In this document: in pieces, positions 34,969-48,168 of the stretch
Position numbering within the stretch: the stretch's first letter is position 1
Layout of the letters: each line of letters starts with the position of its first letter
Assembly: GCA_009746045.1 (NCBI GenBank)
Contig: RPFO01000123.1
Coordinates: forward strand, 2,301,005 to 2,365,004
Length of the DNA stretch: 64,000 nt
Direction of reading: 5' to 3'
DNA from: Mesostigma viride
Lineage: Eukaryota; Streptophyta; Mesostigmatophyceae; Mesostigmatales; Mesostigmataceae
Notes under the pieces: model-generated
What the model was told of the DNA's origin: nothing
Databases searched by the model: none
The model's input: the letters and a program-made list of their open reading frames with translations, nothing else
Program-made: the position numbers and the translations under genes

Positions 34969-37900
34969 CCCCTACTAGTAACTACGATTTATGACGCCCG
35001 AAAACTTTGGCCGCGGCCGTAGGCCGGAAGTGGGGCCGTCCCCCGCGCCCCCTAGCGCGGGAGCGGACGACGTCCAGGACCGTAGCGAGATGGCCAGTCG
35101 GCGTAGTACAAAGAAAATCCCCAAACCTTGGAGATCGAGTCTCAGGAATTCTGAACGGGTGCTGAAACGCTGAACATGTTCAGACTTTTGCGGGCAGGTG
35201 GGGCGTCTCGCCAATCCGCGCGGCCTCAGGACATTACGGCGCGTTGACTCTTTTAAGCGTCAAACAAAAAGTCGCGAACTGATATCTGTACTAAAACTTT
35301 TCAAGGCACAGGACGTGGGATGTCAAATTTGATAAGCAAGCGAGACGAAATGACAGTTCTGAAGGAAAGCGTTTTCAGCCGTGCTGAACGGAAACGTTCG
35401 CGCCTGAACAGGGGAAATAGAATCAAACGAGACGGAATTTTCAGTTAGCGATAGCCCCCCCTCCCCCACTTTTTTCTTGCTGGGCAGTGGGAACTGGGAA
35501 TTATTGGCAAAGCGTGCGGCATGCTCGGGGCGAAAAACAAAGTGACGTGCTGCGCGAGCAATTTTCCTTGTGCTGGCTGGCGATGGCAGGCAACGTAGGC
35601 TAGAAAATTGGGATGGGGAATGCGCAGCCATGGTTTTATACGTCAAAATTTTATGTTTGAAGAGCAAGTGCGAAATTTTATGAGCTGGAGGTGCGTCAAC
35701 GGAGTGATACCTGCGTGGGAGAGGTCCGTGTCGCTATGGCGACCTGGAAATGGAATGTCGTTGTAGATTTAGGTATTGTAGTATCATGCTTAACTGCTTT
35801 ACGTATTGGATGCCTAGTGAAATCAGTTTGCTGTTCGTGGAAGGCTTGGGGTGTGGCCAACGAGCTTCTGCTGTCGCCGCATCATATTGGAAAGAACGCT
35901 GGATTTTTTGCCACGGGACGTAACCGGCGATGCCGATTGTGAGGCGTTTGTTTCGATGACCGGGGTAGTACCTGCTCTCTTTCTGATGCATTTTCATGGT
36001 TGCGTTCTTTCCATTTCGCCGAATCCACCTAGTCGCAGCAAAGACATAGCGTAGCAAGGGTTTTTAAAAACGCAGATTAGCCGTGCAGGACGCCATCTTC
36101 ATGGTCCTTCGCATGTCCTGTGTGAACGTCCGTTGCCCAAGGATCTGTGATGCTTTTTTCTGGAATATACTGGGCGGTGAAAGCCCCTCTGGATGCTTGC
36201 CTGGTCACGGGTTTGGGGCGTCATTTACTGCTGTACTCGCTGACATTCATGGTGCTTTCTGCGTAAGCTGACTTGCTTCGCACGTGGATTTTGACTGGAC
36301 TGAAGAGCGCGTCTGGTAGCATGTTTACGTGGTGTATAAGGTGATCAATCAACCATTTGTTTATAGAAGGTGTGACAATAGAAGGTGTGTTATATATTTC
36401 TTCATCAAGCATGTCAAAAGTAATCTCCACTCGCTTACAACCTGAATTTTGCTTTGCTGGGTCTGCTGTGTTTGTGTCTCACTGTGCAGGCTATCCCCTT
36501 GGTTGATCAACCAGGTGATTTTTGGTGGCAGCGGGGCCATATACTCTTCTTGGTGTTTTTCATCCATGGCATGTCAACCAACGCATGCATGCCAGCCCCT
36601 CCCACACCCACGCACACATGTTAGCTATACCCCACAAACCCACGCATGGATTCCAGCCACCCCCCACATGCCCGCATGCATGCCAGCCACCCCACCAATC
36701 CACGCACGCATGCCAGCCACCCCCACACCCACGCACGCATGCCAGCCACCCCACAACCCACTTATGCATTCCAGCAACCCCCACAGCCACTTACGCATGC
36801 CAGCCACCCCCCACACCCACGCACGCATGGCAGCCACCCCACGAACCCACGCACGCGTGCCAGCCCCCCCTTAAAACCACGCATGCATGGCAGCTCCCCA
36901 CCACACCCACGCATGCATGCCACTCCCCCCGCCAACCACCCACGCATGCCAGCCCCCCGACACACGCATGGCAGCCCCCCCCACACCCACGCACGCATGC
37001 CAGCCCTACCCCACATGCAGGCATGCATGCCAGCCACCCCCCACACCCACGCATGCATGCCAGCCCCTCCCACACCCACCCCCGCATGCCAGCTACCCCA
37101 CAAACCCACGCATGCATGCCAGCGACCCCCCACATGCACGCATGCATGCCAGCCACCCCACCAACCCACGCACGCATGCCAGCCCATCACAAACCCGCTT
37201 ATGCATGCCAGCCACCCCCCACACCCACGTACGCATGCCAGCCACCCCACACACCCACGCACGCATGGCAGCCACCCCACCAACCCACACACGCGTGCCA
37301 GCCCCCCCCTAACCCCACGCATGCATGGCAGCCCCCCACCACACCCACGCATGCATGCCACTCCCCCCCACACCCACGCACGCATGCGAGCCCCCCCACA
37401 CACCCACGCACGCATGCGAGCCCCCCCACACACCCACGCACGCATGCCAGCCCCCCCCACATGCACGCATGCATGCCAGCCACCCCACACCCACGCATGC
37501 ATGCCAGCCCCCCCACACCACGCGCATGGCAGCTCCCCACAACCCACGCATGCATGCCACCCCCCCACACGCATGCATGGCAGCTCCCCCCCAAACCCAC
37601 GCATGCATGCCAGCCCATCACAAACCCATGCATGCAGCCACCCCCCACACCCACTTACGCATGCCAGCCACCCCACACACCCACGCACGCATGGCAGCCA
37701 CCCCACGAACCCACACACGCGTGCCAGCCCCCCCCTAACCCCACGCATGCATGGCAGCCCCCCACCACACCCACGCATGCATGCCACTCCCCCCCACACC
37801 CACGCACGCATGCGAGCCCCCCCCACACCCACGCACGCATGCGAGGCCCCCCCACACCCACGCAAGCATGCCAGCCCCCCCCCATGAAGTCATAGTGGGC

Positions 37901-38912
37901 ACCACGGAGTCATGCTATGATTTAATTTTTTCAATTTAATAATGGGAATGACGGATGGTGCATGTGTGAACAAAGGAATGAAAGGATTGCCACTCAATGA
38001 ATATTAATTAATGATGAAAATGGGAGTTTGCATGGGAGTGTTTGGTCCTTATGGCTGGCTTGCAAAAAGCAGTACCCGAATTTCGAAGTATTTGACAGCG
38101 AAATATCTGTAAAGTATATCGCATGGTATAATTAATTAATGAATGGTACGCTGAAATTCATTGTGCGGGCTCTCTCTGCACGTGATAAACAATTTTAGCT
38201 TTGAGGGCATGCAACAAGACATGCTAGCATTGAAATGAAATTAAATTATAACATGACTTGTTGGGAGATCATGTACGACATGTAGCATAATTACGTACAT
38301 GGCCACAATTGTCCAATCAGGGCCCTCCTCTAGGTAGACTGTGCTAGGCAATTACAATTAGACAAATAAGGTCAAAAAAGGTTTAATTCTTCACCTACCT
38401 CCATCCATCCAGCAAGGGAATATGTTAGCCAGTGCTACATGATGATCTCCCAACGGAGTCATGTTATGATGCGAAATAGTTCAGGATAAAATTTGTCAGA
38501 ATTTCACTGGCGATACGAACGTAACGAAATTTCCAAGTATCCGACGCCGAAATATCATTGTTGTATCGAATGGTATGCTGAAATTCATTGTGGTCAAGTC
38601 CGAGCTGACAAATTTGTCAGAAATTTCATTTTCGATACGAACGTGACGAAATTTCCAAGTATCTCACGCTCGGAGAGCTTCCACGGTGTTCACGGGGAAG
38701 GGTCCGTTGCGCGTGGCGCACGGCGGCGGTTCGTCCCGGTCGGAATCGTCCGCTCGCGCGTCCTCCGTGGAAGGGTCTTGGCGCGTCGCGCGGGCCGGTG
38801 CGGTTGGCGCCCAGAAGGTCGACTATCGGCCTCTGGGCCGCTAGCGGCGAGTCACGTCCTCTCAAGTCGGGGAGGGGGGGCGATAGCCCCCCCTCCCCCA
38901 CTTTTTTCTTGT
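34969..38912 (+). mobile_element. Helitron-like array unit A2
   Basis: It starts CCCCTACTAGTAACTACG and ends at hairpin 38869-38898 plus CTTGT at 38912. From 35482 on it matches unit A1. Before that, at about 35447-35480, it holds a partial 3' end (right hairpin arm GCCCCCCCTCCCC and TTTTTTCTTG without the left arm). A shorter element or recombination scar is therefore nested in its 5' part. Confidence 0.55.
36584..37887. repeat. Type-A minisatellite, copy 2
   Basis: Same unit as at 28462-29606 but about 160 bp longer, with extra and rearranged units in the 3' half. Open frames on both strands reflect the repeat only. Confidence 0.95.
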
Positions 38913-40999
38913 CCCCTAATGTAACTACGATTTATGAAGCCCGAAAACTTTGGCCGAGGCCGTAGGCCGAAGGTGGGGCCGTCCCCCGCGCCCCCTAGCG
39001 CGGGAGCGGACGACGTCCAGGACCGTAGCGAGATGGCCAATCGCCGTAGTACAAAGAAATTCCCGAACCTTGGAGATCGACTGTCACAAGTTCTGAACGG
39101 GTGCTGAAACGCTGAACACGTTCAGGGTTTCGCGGGCAGGTGGGGCGTCTCGCCAATCCGCGCGGCCTCAGGACATTACGGCGCGTTGACTATTTTAACC
39201 GTCAAACAAAATGTCACGAACCGATATCTGTACTAAAACTTTTCCCAGTTTCCCGTTGCACCACTTTGGACAAGGGGACCAACCGGTGCACGCCGTTTCG
39301 AATTACGCGCTCGAGGTTAGGGCCACAACGTGAATGGAATGCGATTTTCTGAACGGATGGATCAAATTTGCAGGACGGTTGGAAGGTTCAGAGCCGAACT
39401 GAAACCGAATTTTTCGGGCTCCCGCTGGCCACCTGGCCCCCCCCGACTGCATTTTAGTTCGCATGCAGGGCGGGGCGAGCGTCGCGTCGAACGCACCAGG
39501 CTGGCAGTGGCAATGGGTAAAGTGAACCTGAATAACAAAAGCGGCATGGTCGGGGCAAAAAATTGTAATGAAACCAAGCGACGTGCTGCGGAAGCAACCA
39601 TAGTTGTTGCTGGCTGGCGATGGCGGGCGACGTAGCATGTGAAATCGGGATGGGGAATGCGAATTCCTGGTTTTTATACGTCAAAAATTGTATTGGAAGA
39701 GTACGTAGGAAACTTTCTGAGCTGGCGGGGCGTCAACCCCGTGCAACCTGCGTGGGAGAGGTCCGTGTCGCTATGGCATTTGCTGTAAAATAGCCAGCGA
39801 CCTGGAAATTGAACGTCGTCATCAGATTGTTTTGTTTCAGTGTCGTCATTCTTCAGTTTTACGTATTTCACGCCTTGTAAAATCAGTTTTGATGTTCATG
39901 GAAGACGTGGAATGGGGCAAACGAATGTCTGGTGTCACCATAGACAATTGCGATTGAGCGCTGGATTGCTTGGCACGGGACGAACGCTGGCGATGGCGAT
40001 TTGTGTCAAAGATGTGGTCAATGTATCTGCTTTTATCTAATGTGATTTACGTTTACCGTCATCTTATGCAATTTCCCTTTTTCCAGACGAATTTTCTTGG
40101 TCGCAGCGTGCACGTACCGGACCAAGAGTCTGTCTTCCATTGTCGTATCCGTGGGGTGCTTCCTCTTCATTCTCCTTGGGAATGTCATTGCCACGTTATC
40201 CGTGTTGCTTTCTTCTGGAACAGACTGGGCATGGAAAGCCCATGATTGCTCATGGATGATTGCTCATGCACCAATTTTGGGAGTCGTTGACTGCTGTGCT
40301 GCCTGACGTTGACGGTGCTTTTGCGTGTGATAAGCTGCCTTGCTTTGCACGTGAGTTTTCACTGGGCTATATGGGTGAAGGTCAGCAACTAGGGGTGTGT
40401 CATGCTGTGCTACATTGCTTCCATCCAGCATATCCAAAGTTAGACTTGCTCTAATGGCTGTGCAATATTTGTGTTGTGCAGATTTTTACTGGGGTGAAGC
40501 CAAAGTCACGCATGGGTAGACAGTTTGCTGCACGTGAATTTTTACTGGGCTGTACGTGCAGGTGGGCAACCATGTGTTGTGCCATATTTTTCTACATGGA
40601 TTCATCATACTTGCTGTCAAACGTAGGCCCCATTCGCTTGCACACTGAATTTTGCTTTGCTGGCTGTGTAATTTTGATGTCTCATTGTGCAGGCGTGCCC
40701 GCTACCTGATCAACCAGGTGTGCTTTGGATTGTGCCAGCGGGGCCATGTTTGTTTCCTTTGCATGTGTAGGCAGCTAGGCAGGCTGGCAGGGGACATGGG
40801 GCACGAGGCTTGGGGTGTGGGGTATGTGGCATGGGTCAGGCAGCCAGCCAGCCAGCCAGCAAGGCAGCCACATGCACGAGGTCATGGGAATATGGGGCTG
40901 GCAGGTGGGACGGGGCAGGGGACCTGGGGCACGAACAATGAAACTTGGGGACATGGGGCACGAGGCTTGGGGCGTGGGGTATGTGGCATGGGTCAGGCA

Positions 41000-41001
41000 G
41001 G

Positions 41002-41069
<68 letters not shown>

Positions 41070-41078
41070 AAGCAAGCA
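41000..41078. repeat. (CAGC)n array in unit B2
   Basis: About 17 tandem CAGC units followed by CAAG. This is the single counterpart of the two arrays in unit B1. Confidence 0.92.
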
Positions 41079-42574
41079 AGGCAGCCACATGCACGAGATG
41101 TGATTATTGGCAAGCCAGCCAGCGGGGGCACCACAGGGAGGAGGGCATGGGGACAGGGGAAGGGGGGGGGGGGCGGCGGGCAGGGTCCAGGCGGCAGGGG
41201 GCAGGGGGAGCCTTTCTGAAGCTATGAGTCACAGGTCGTGGGGACTGGGGCATGGGGCAGGCCCTCAGCCACCTGCACGTGATGTGGTCAGAGGCAAGTC
41301 TCAAGCAGGGGCACAGTGGGCAGGTGGGACGGGGCAGGGGACCTGGGGCACGAGCCATGAAACTTGGGGCGTGGGGAGTGGGACGTTGGGCAGGCAGGTA
41401 GGGGTGGTACACACGCACATGCCCTGCCATGCCCTGCGATCCCGCAAAAGGGCACCGTTGGGTCTTGTGGTTTGTCACACGTTGCTATGGGGTGCATATT
41501 TGCAGGGACATGAAGATGGGTGACCGCGCCGTAACCGAGACGTGTGTGGTGGCAACATGCCGCCTGGATACCAGCTGGCCTTGCTTCGTTAGATACATTT
41601 ATGGCTGCATGTGATGGCGTGCCCTTGCGGTGGTCACAGTGGTCACAGTGAGGGCCTGTGGTTGCCCCATACTGGTGGTGGTTATAAAGAAGTTAGCGAA
41701 TACAAAACTTTCTTTCTTCAGGTGATTTTGAAGTGGGCATGAGCGATCGTGCACATGCTAACATTTGATGGCCATTCCATGGTGAAGTTGGGAATTGGAT
41801 GGAATTGTTTTATAAAGATGCGGTGGTGTGTCTTAAAATGAGCTGTGCTAATCTCAATATGAAGTGCTCAAGACAACTCATTATAATAAGTCAGAGTTGG
41901 AACAAACATTGTCTGCATCATGCCCCAACTTGAACACTACATGAAGTGTGACACCTATGCTACGTGTGTTGCGGGCTAGCTGTGTCAGCAAACAATTTTA
42001 GCTTTTAGCCTCAAATCGTGTCCAACTCGCGCCTAACAATAGGAGCCAGTTGCACCTTGCATGGTAATGTCCACAAACTAACCTAAAACAGTTTAGTGTC
42101 CATATTGGGACCAAAGCACACTCATATAGGGACTTTGGTCTGGCAGGCCCCAGCGGCTTGGCCGGCCAGGGCGGCATATTCTGACCTGGCCTGGCCCCAA
42201 GGATACCCAAAAGGGTAGGGAAACATGCCACGAAGTACACCCAGATGTTGCTGGATGACCTACTCATCCCAGCCATAACTCATAAAAAATGCCTGCAATA
42301 TTTGGAACGAATCCATGCACTGTCGATGCTCCTACACCAATCAGTTTTCTGCACCGCCATAGCCTCGAATTTGCATGTACGTAATTCTAAGCAGGGGGCT
42401 CCGCCCGCGGACGGGCCGTACGAAGCCGAAATTTTTGGGCTCCCGCTGGCCCCCCCGCCTCGGCGCCCTCGGCCACTGCCCCTTCGCGCTGCGCGCCCCG
42501 CGTGGCGCCGGCGTTCCCGAGGACGCACCCCGCGGGTGTACGCGCCAATCGCCCGCTCAGGCGCCAATAAGTCC

Positions 42575-42600
42575 GGGCCCCGAAGGGGCCCCCAACTTGT
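42575..42600 (+). other. Additional hairpin-CTTGT end nested in unit B2
   Basis: The perfect 7-bp stem GGGCCCC / GGGGCCC with loop GAA is followed by CCAACTTGT. Stem sequence differs from the other ends but the layout is the same. Confidence 0.6.
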
Positions 42601-42989
42601 AAATTTCCAAGTATCTGACGCTGAAATATCTCTAAAGTATATCGAATGGTATGCTGAAATTCATTGTGGTTCTGTCCGAGCTGAAAATTTGTCAGAATTG
42701 CATTTTCGATACGAACGTGACGAAATTTCCAAGTATCTCACGCTCGGAGAGCTTCCACGGCGTTCACGGGGAAGGGTCCGTTGCGCGTGGCGCACGGCGG
42801 CGGCGGTTCGTCCCGGTCGGAATCGTCCGCCCGCGCGTCCTCCGTGGAAGGGTCTTGGCGCGTCGCGCGGGCCGGTGCGGTTGGCGCCCAGAAGGTCGAC
42901 TATCGGCCTCTGGGCCGCTAGCGGCGAGTCACGTCCTCTCAAGTCGGGGAGGGGGGGCGATAGCCCCCCCTCCCCCACTTTTTTCTTGT

Positions 42990-43727
42990 GCCCTTATATA
43001 CTACTTTTAGGTCGGCCCAATTGTTCCGCAAACTCTTCCGGCAAACGTTGTCCGTACACGAGTAGCGCAAAAATCCGAACGCACAATTTGTTTCCACAAA
43101 ATCTTTCAGCAGATCGCGTCCGTAGGCTTTCTAGCGGCCTTACACCGCGTAGCGTCCGGCACCCAAACTCTTCTAAGACGGGAACTCAAACAAATACCCC
43201 GTGACGACAGTAGTAGTCAGTAAAACAGACTAAAACGGCCGTTACCTGCGCGTAACGGTCCAGAACTCCGAGTTTCTAAGCTCCGTAGCTATCGACGACG
43301 ATGCGTGCCAAGTTCAGCTTGAAATTGGCCTAGGCGTTTGGGCCGGACGAGGGAAATTGGCGAGGAAAACGGCGAGGAGAGGACCGATTCAAGTGGTATT
43401 TGGCGGTTGCTGGCAAAAAGTGAGGAATCTGACGGACGGACCTGACGTGCTGACATACCAGGTTTAGTTGCGGTTCGGTTCAGCCACCGGCTTCCCAAAA
43501 TAGGCCAGCAACCCGTCCGGCACCATGAGTTTGCATGGAATCGTGGCGTAATCCATGGAATCACAGGCTGTGGCCGGCCGTACAGGTTCGGCTGTCTTGC
43601 TAGTGGGCGGGCTGTGTAAGCGGGAGTGTACGGCTGTGCTGGTACTCGCCGTTGAGGCACAAAAAGCCGTTGAGGCACAGAATCTGCCAAGTAGCGGGGG
43701 TTCGGGGGCGGAGCCCCCGATCTTGTT
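42990..43727 (+). mobile_element. 738-bp Helitron-like unit C1
   Basis: The unit begins GCCCTTATATACTACTTTTA after the CTTGT of unit B2. It ends with hairpin CGGGGGC GGA GCCCCCG (43703-43719), then ATCTTGTT. It contains no gene. Short frames such as the minus-strand 133-codon one are present in both copies because the DNA is identical. Confidence 0.6.
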
Positions 43728-44465
43728 GCCCTTATATACTACTTTTAGGTCGGCCCAATTGTTCCGCAAACTCTTCCGGCAAACGTTGTCCGTACACGAG
43801 TAGCGCAAAAATCCGAACGCACAATTTGTTTCCACAAAATCTTTCAGCAGATCGCGTCCGTAGGCTTTCTAGCGGCCTTACACCGCGTAGCGTCCGGCAC
43901 CCAAACTCTTCTAAGACGGGAACTCAAACAAATACCCCGTGACGACAGTAGTAGTCAGTAAAACAGACTAAAACGGCCGTTACCTGCGCGTAACGGTCCA
44001 GAACTCCGAGTTTCTAAGCTCCGTAGCTATCGACGACGATGCGTGCCAAGTTCAGCTTGAAATTGGCCTAGGCGTTTGGGCCGGACGAGGGAAATTGGCG
44101 AGGAAAACGGCGAGGAGAGGACCGATTCAAGTGGTATTTGGCGGTTGCTGGCAAAAAGTGAGGAATCTGACGGACGGACCTGACGTGCTGACATACCAGG
44201 TTTAGTTGCGGTTCGGTTCAGCCACCGGCTTCCCAAAATAGGCCAGCAACCCGTCCGGCACCATGAGTTTGCATGGAATCGTGGCGTAATCCATGGAATC
44301 ACAGGCTGTGGCCGGCCGTACAGGTTCGGCTGTCTTGCTAGTGGGCGGGCTGTGTAAGCGGGAGTGTACGGCTGTGCTGGTACTCGCCGTTGAGGCACAA
44401 AAAGCCGTTGAGGCACAGAATCTGCCAAGTAGCGGGGGTTCGGGGGCGGAGCCCCCGATCTTGTT
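43728..44465 (+). mobile_element. 738-bp Helitron-like unit C2, tandem duplicate of C1
   Basis: Same 738 bp as C1, with no difference found by eye. It follows without spacer and has its hairpin at 44441-44457. Identity implies a very recent duplication or a rolling-circle concatemer. Confidence 0.65.
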
Positions 44466-45478
44466 GCCCTTTATATTATAATTTTAGACAGCGAAAAGTT
44501 TGCGCAAACCCTAAAAGCAAAGTCTGTTGCCGCGTGCGAGTAGCGTTCCGCGGCGACCGCGATTGGGGGGTCGACCGTAGGGGTTCCCTTACATGCGTGC
44601 CGTTGGCTTGGTTGCGTCCACTGGTTGCGCGCCAAAGTTTGTCCCATTTGTGCCACCATTGCGGCCAAACTTTTGTCAGACAGCGTTTTGGCTGGCCTAC
44701 TGAAAGTTGTTTGCCCAAACTCTTGCCAAAAGTGTTGCGCAAACTCTTCCGTATTCGAGTAGCGTGGCCTATTGACCACAGAATTTCGGCATTGCGACCG
44801 ATTCAAGCGGTATGTGTGCGACAAACGTGGTGGGGTTGTTGCCCGGTTATTGGCCGGGAACTAGCGTCAGTTTGACCACAGAATTGCGGCATTGTTGCCC
44901 AGTCGCTGCGTGTTGGTTCGTCACTTTGCATGTCGACTGCGCAGTCGCTGCGTGCCAGAGGACAGCTCGTTAAGGGTTTGTTTCAATAATTTCAACGGAC
45001 GCAACGAGTGCACGATGGGACGAAGACAAGGATAGCATGCGGAATTCAGAGAATTCGCACGATGTCCATTAAAGAAGGTCATTTAATGGTGTTGTTTGTG
45101 CATGTTGCCCGGTTGCGGCCTGGTTTTTGCGTGTCGTGGCGACCGCAGTCGCTGCGTGCCAAAGGACAGCTCGGTAGCGTTGGTTTCAATGATTTCAACA
45201 GATTTTAACGGATGCAACGAAGGCACGAAGGGACGAAGACAACGATAGCATGCGGAATGCAGAGAAATCATGCGAACTCGTGAAAGAAGGTCGTTGAATG
45301 ATGTTGTTTGTGCATTTTGAAAAGTCAGGTGTTGTGGGATTCAATCAACGGCAAGGAAGCGTTTATACTGGCCTTTGAGTCGAAAGTGTGATGCTTTACG
45401 TCAAGATTTCCATAACTATCGGTTTGCGCCACCAGTCTCGCGGGATGCGCGTCCTGCATGGAAGGGGGAAAATTTTTA

Positions 45479-45525
45479 TCAAGGAGACATCTAGCGCAGG
45501 CCAGAAATCGGGAGAATTCGGACCA
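45479..45525 (+). repeat. Short dispersed repeat, third copy
   Basis: It starts TCAAGGAGACATCTAGCGCA and matches 904-950 with a few substitutions. No flanking direct repeat is obvious here. Confidence 0.6.
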
Positions 45526-45904
45526 TTTCTTATGCCCCCGGGCGAGGGACGATACCTTTCGTGGTGGGATCTACTTTGTGGTGGGATCATCTTTTGTGCA
45601 ACGTAGATAACATCATTAAAACTCCGGCGGCGCTGCAGGGCGGCATGGCAAGGGATCTGGCGCTATCTGACGGGAAAGAAGGCATAACCTCACGTTGATA
45701 ACGTTGCTAAGAAGCGAAACATGTCGGCTGTCGGGGTTTTATCGAGTGGTTTTTGAGTGGTTTGTTGGAAGGTGTTTGCTGCAGGCTGCTCAGTTGTATG
45801 TAAATATTGAGGCAATTAAACGTTTCTTAGCACCGGCTTCACTGTGCTTGGAGGCTTCACTGTGCTTGGAGGCTCACCAGCTTGTGTATTTTTAGCAAAC
45901 GGAT

Positions 45905-46400
45905 GTGTTGGAAAGAAAGTGACATGGGTTGATCTGAGGGGCCTACTGCACGGGTGAAACGCATGCAGGTAGGGAGTATCATTGGTAAGGCTGTATGTTA
46001 TGTGTATACATATCTTGCGTATGCGTAGGTTGCATTATGCGTATGCGTATATTGAATTTGGCCTTGTGGCAAGCTTTGGTTTCTTACCAAAGGGTTGTGC
46101 TGGAAAGAAAGGTGACAGGGGTTGATCTCAGGGGCATGATACTGCATGGGCGAAACTGCACTAGGTACTCCTTACCTGTCTGGTCATTGGTAAGGCACGG
46201 TGCGTGCCAGGGGTTGACCTGAGGGGCGTACGGCATGGGTGAAGCTGCATGTACGTATGCCCAATACCTATCATCATTGGTAACGCACTGCGTGACAGGG
46301 GTTGATCTAAGGGGCATACTCCATCCAGTTGTCTCTTTGATACTCCATGGGTGAAACTGCATGTTGAGGTAGAGGGCATCTTTGGTAAAGCAGTATATAA
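45905..46400 (+). repeat. Degenerate tandem repeat, four units
   Basis: Four units of roughly 90-150 bp share GTTGATCT(N)AGGGGC, then a GGGTGAAAC(T)GCATG phrase, then CATTGGTAA(G/C)GC. The spacing between phrases varies. Confidence 0.7.
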
Positions 46401-47085
46401 TGCCAGGTATACATGGTTGTCTCCTTGATACATATAGTTTCAGGTTCTTCTTTTCGGGGTTTAATTTCCCTATGTTGCATGCCATTCTCACCCGCCTCTA
46501 ATATTCTCAATGAATGCATATATTGCTTCCACTCCGGGCGACCAACTTCAGTGTAAATTGTCCTACGGTATAACCGGTTGTGATAAATTAATGGATGAAT
46601 AGATTAATGTCGCGCTCATGGTCCTCCCTGCCTTACCAATGAAATATAAATGCTTCCGTAACGCTCAATAAATGTCACAACTAAACCTAACGCACAAGCA
46701 ATGATATACGCATACGTAATTTACACGTACCTCCGTCTGAACATCGCACAGTGAACAAAGTGCAAGACGTGTTCGCTGTGTTACCCCAACGGTTACAAAT
46801 GCTTACGGCCTCAGTCGCACATCTCCGTAGCGCAATGGGAAGGGCAAATGTCTCCAGAATCTCCGATTGGCCGGGAACTAGCGTACGATTTTCACAGATT
46901 TTCACTCCAGTTGGTCGCCCGGACTGGAATATTTGCTCGCGTTCAGTGGGCCCTAAATGTGCACACGTTCCGTAGACGGTTGTAGTAGAGTAGGTGACGT
47001 GTCCGGCCGGAGACCGGCCACAAACGCCGGACAGGCACAATATTGGTTACTACCGGGGGCCCGGGGGCGAAGCCCCCGTTCTTGT

Positions 47086-48168
47086 ACTAAATAATTATGA
47101 GGCTGGGCGCCGGCCAGCTGCAAACGATAAATAAAACAAAAGAATTTTAATTAACTAATTCCCGAGTGTAGTGAACTGTAGTTTTTGAAGCTACCAAACA
47201 AACAAAGAAAGTGTAAATAAATATTATTTTCCTGTCACGTGTGCAGCTTTCTCGCTAACAAACAAAGAAATATTAAATCTCTGGCTGAAAAATGTGCTTT
47301 TCCTAGCCGTAAGAGCAGTGCATCCGGCTGGGTTATACATAACAAAGTCAACAAACAAAGAATTATTAAATTTCGCAGCCAGTTCAACGGTTGTTCGGTA
47401 ACCAAACAAACAAACTAACAATTAATTAATTGGGCGGGCACAGTACCACTTTCAACCAATAAAACGCTAATGTCTAATTCCGAAGGGTCTTTCGGCTGAG
47501 GTTAATTAAAACTACCAATGCGGGGGGTGTATATCGATTTCGGGTCGTTTCCGTTGGATTTGTGACCGTTGGGGCCGAAGGCCGTTTGTTTTCCGTAGTT
47601 TGCTTGTTTTGTATTGGTTGTTTGGTGATTTAGTATTTGTACGGACGACCCGAGCCGCTAACTTAGCGGGTTTATCGCGTCCGTTGGATCCATCATCGGA
47701 CGCTCCAGATTGTCGGCGGCTAACGTTTTAACTTTTTTCATTTTGCCTTCGTATATTATTATACCTCTGCCATTACCTGTCGGGAAGCCTCGAATGCGTG
47801 GATCGCTTTGGTGTAGCCAGTAGAGTCGCTGCCCAAACTTCGGCGTCGCAACCTTAAGAAACGCAACTTAACGCGGTAATGACTGTACTAGGCCTTTACA
47901 TGTTGGGATAGATGTGGGACACGGAATTAGTACATGTGTGATGGATTCATATGGTGCATGCCCGATTGACCGTGCGTTGACGAGTGACGACCTCCAAGTT
48001 CCAACAGACCAGTACTGTAATTGCTCTGTGACCATGCTGTGACGTACATATTTCGTGCGCCCGAGCGTGCACACGGACGCTGCACCGAGCGCCCTAACCG
48101 GGCCGTCACGAATAGCCCCGCTCACAATATCACGTTTATTGTAGCTTGTTACCTAGAGCTGCCAAGCC
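47086..48168. other. Upstream region of the ABC transporter, no gene
   Basis: AT-rich DNA with several copies of AACAAACAAAGAA at about 47196-47415, each followed by TATTAAAT-like sequence. The ABCG7 promoter is presumably in the right part; no TATA box could be placed with confidence. Confidence 0.45.

Larger units (their letters stand above)
35482..42309 (+). repeat. Large tandem duplication, copy 2
   Basis: This is the second copy of 27361-34503, in the same orientation, with 978 bp between them. The left boundary falls exactly at the partial 3' end TTTTTTCTTGC, which fits a junction made at an element end. Confidence 0.93.
38913..42989 (+). mobile_element. Helitron-like array unit B2
   Basis: It starts CCCCTAATGTAACTACG, a variant of the usual 5' end, and finishes at hairpin 42946-42975 plus CTTGT at 42989. 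It matches unit B1 to 42309. After that it carries about 290 bp absent from B1, ending in another hairpin (GGGCCCC GAA GGGGCCC, 42575-42591) and CTTGT at 42600, which looks like a nested element end. Confidence 0.55.
44466..47085 (+). mobile_element. Helitron-like array unit D
   Basis: It starts GCCCTTTATATTATAATTTT, similar to the C units, and ends with hairpin CGGGGGC GAA GCCCCCG (47062-47078), then TTCTTGT at 47085. The interior is different: two related segments near 44940-45060 and 45140-45260 share the phrases GTCGCTGCGTGCCA and GGACAGCTCG. The short dispersed repeat is near 45479 and a degenerate tandem repeat is at 45905-46400. No gene is recognised. Confidence 0.5.

Noticed and set aside
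43289-44428. Pair of identical 133-codon minus-strand frames
   Set aside because: Identity reflects the 738-bp DNA duplication; no protein family signal.
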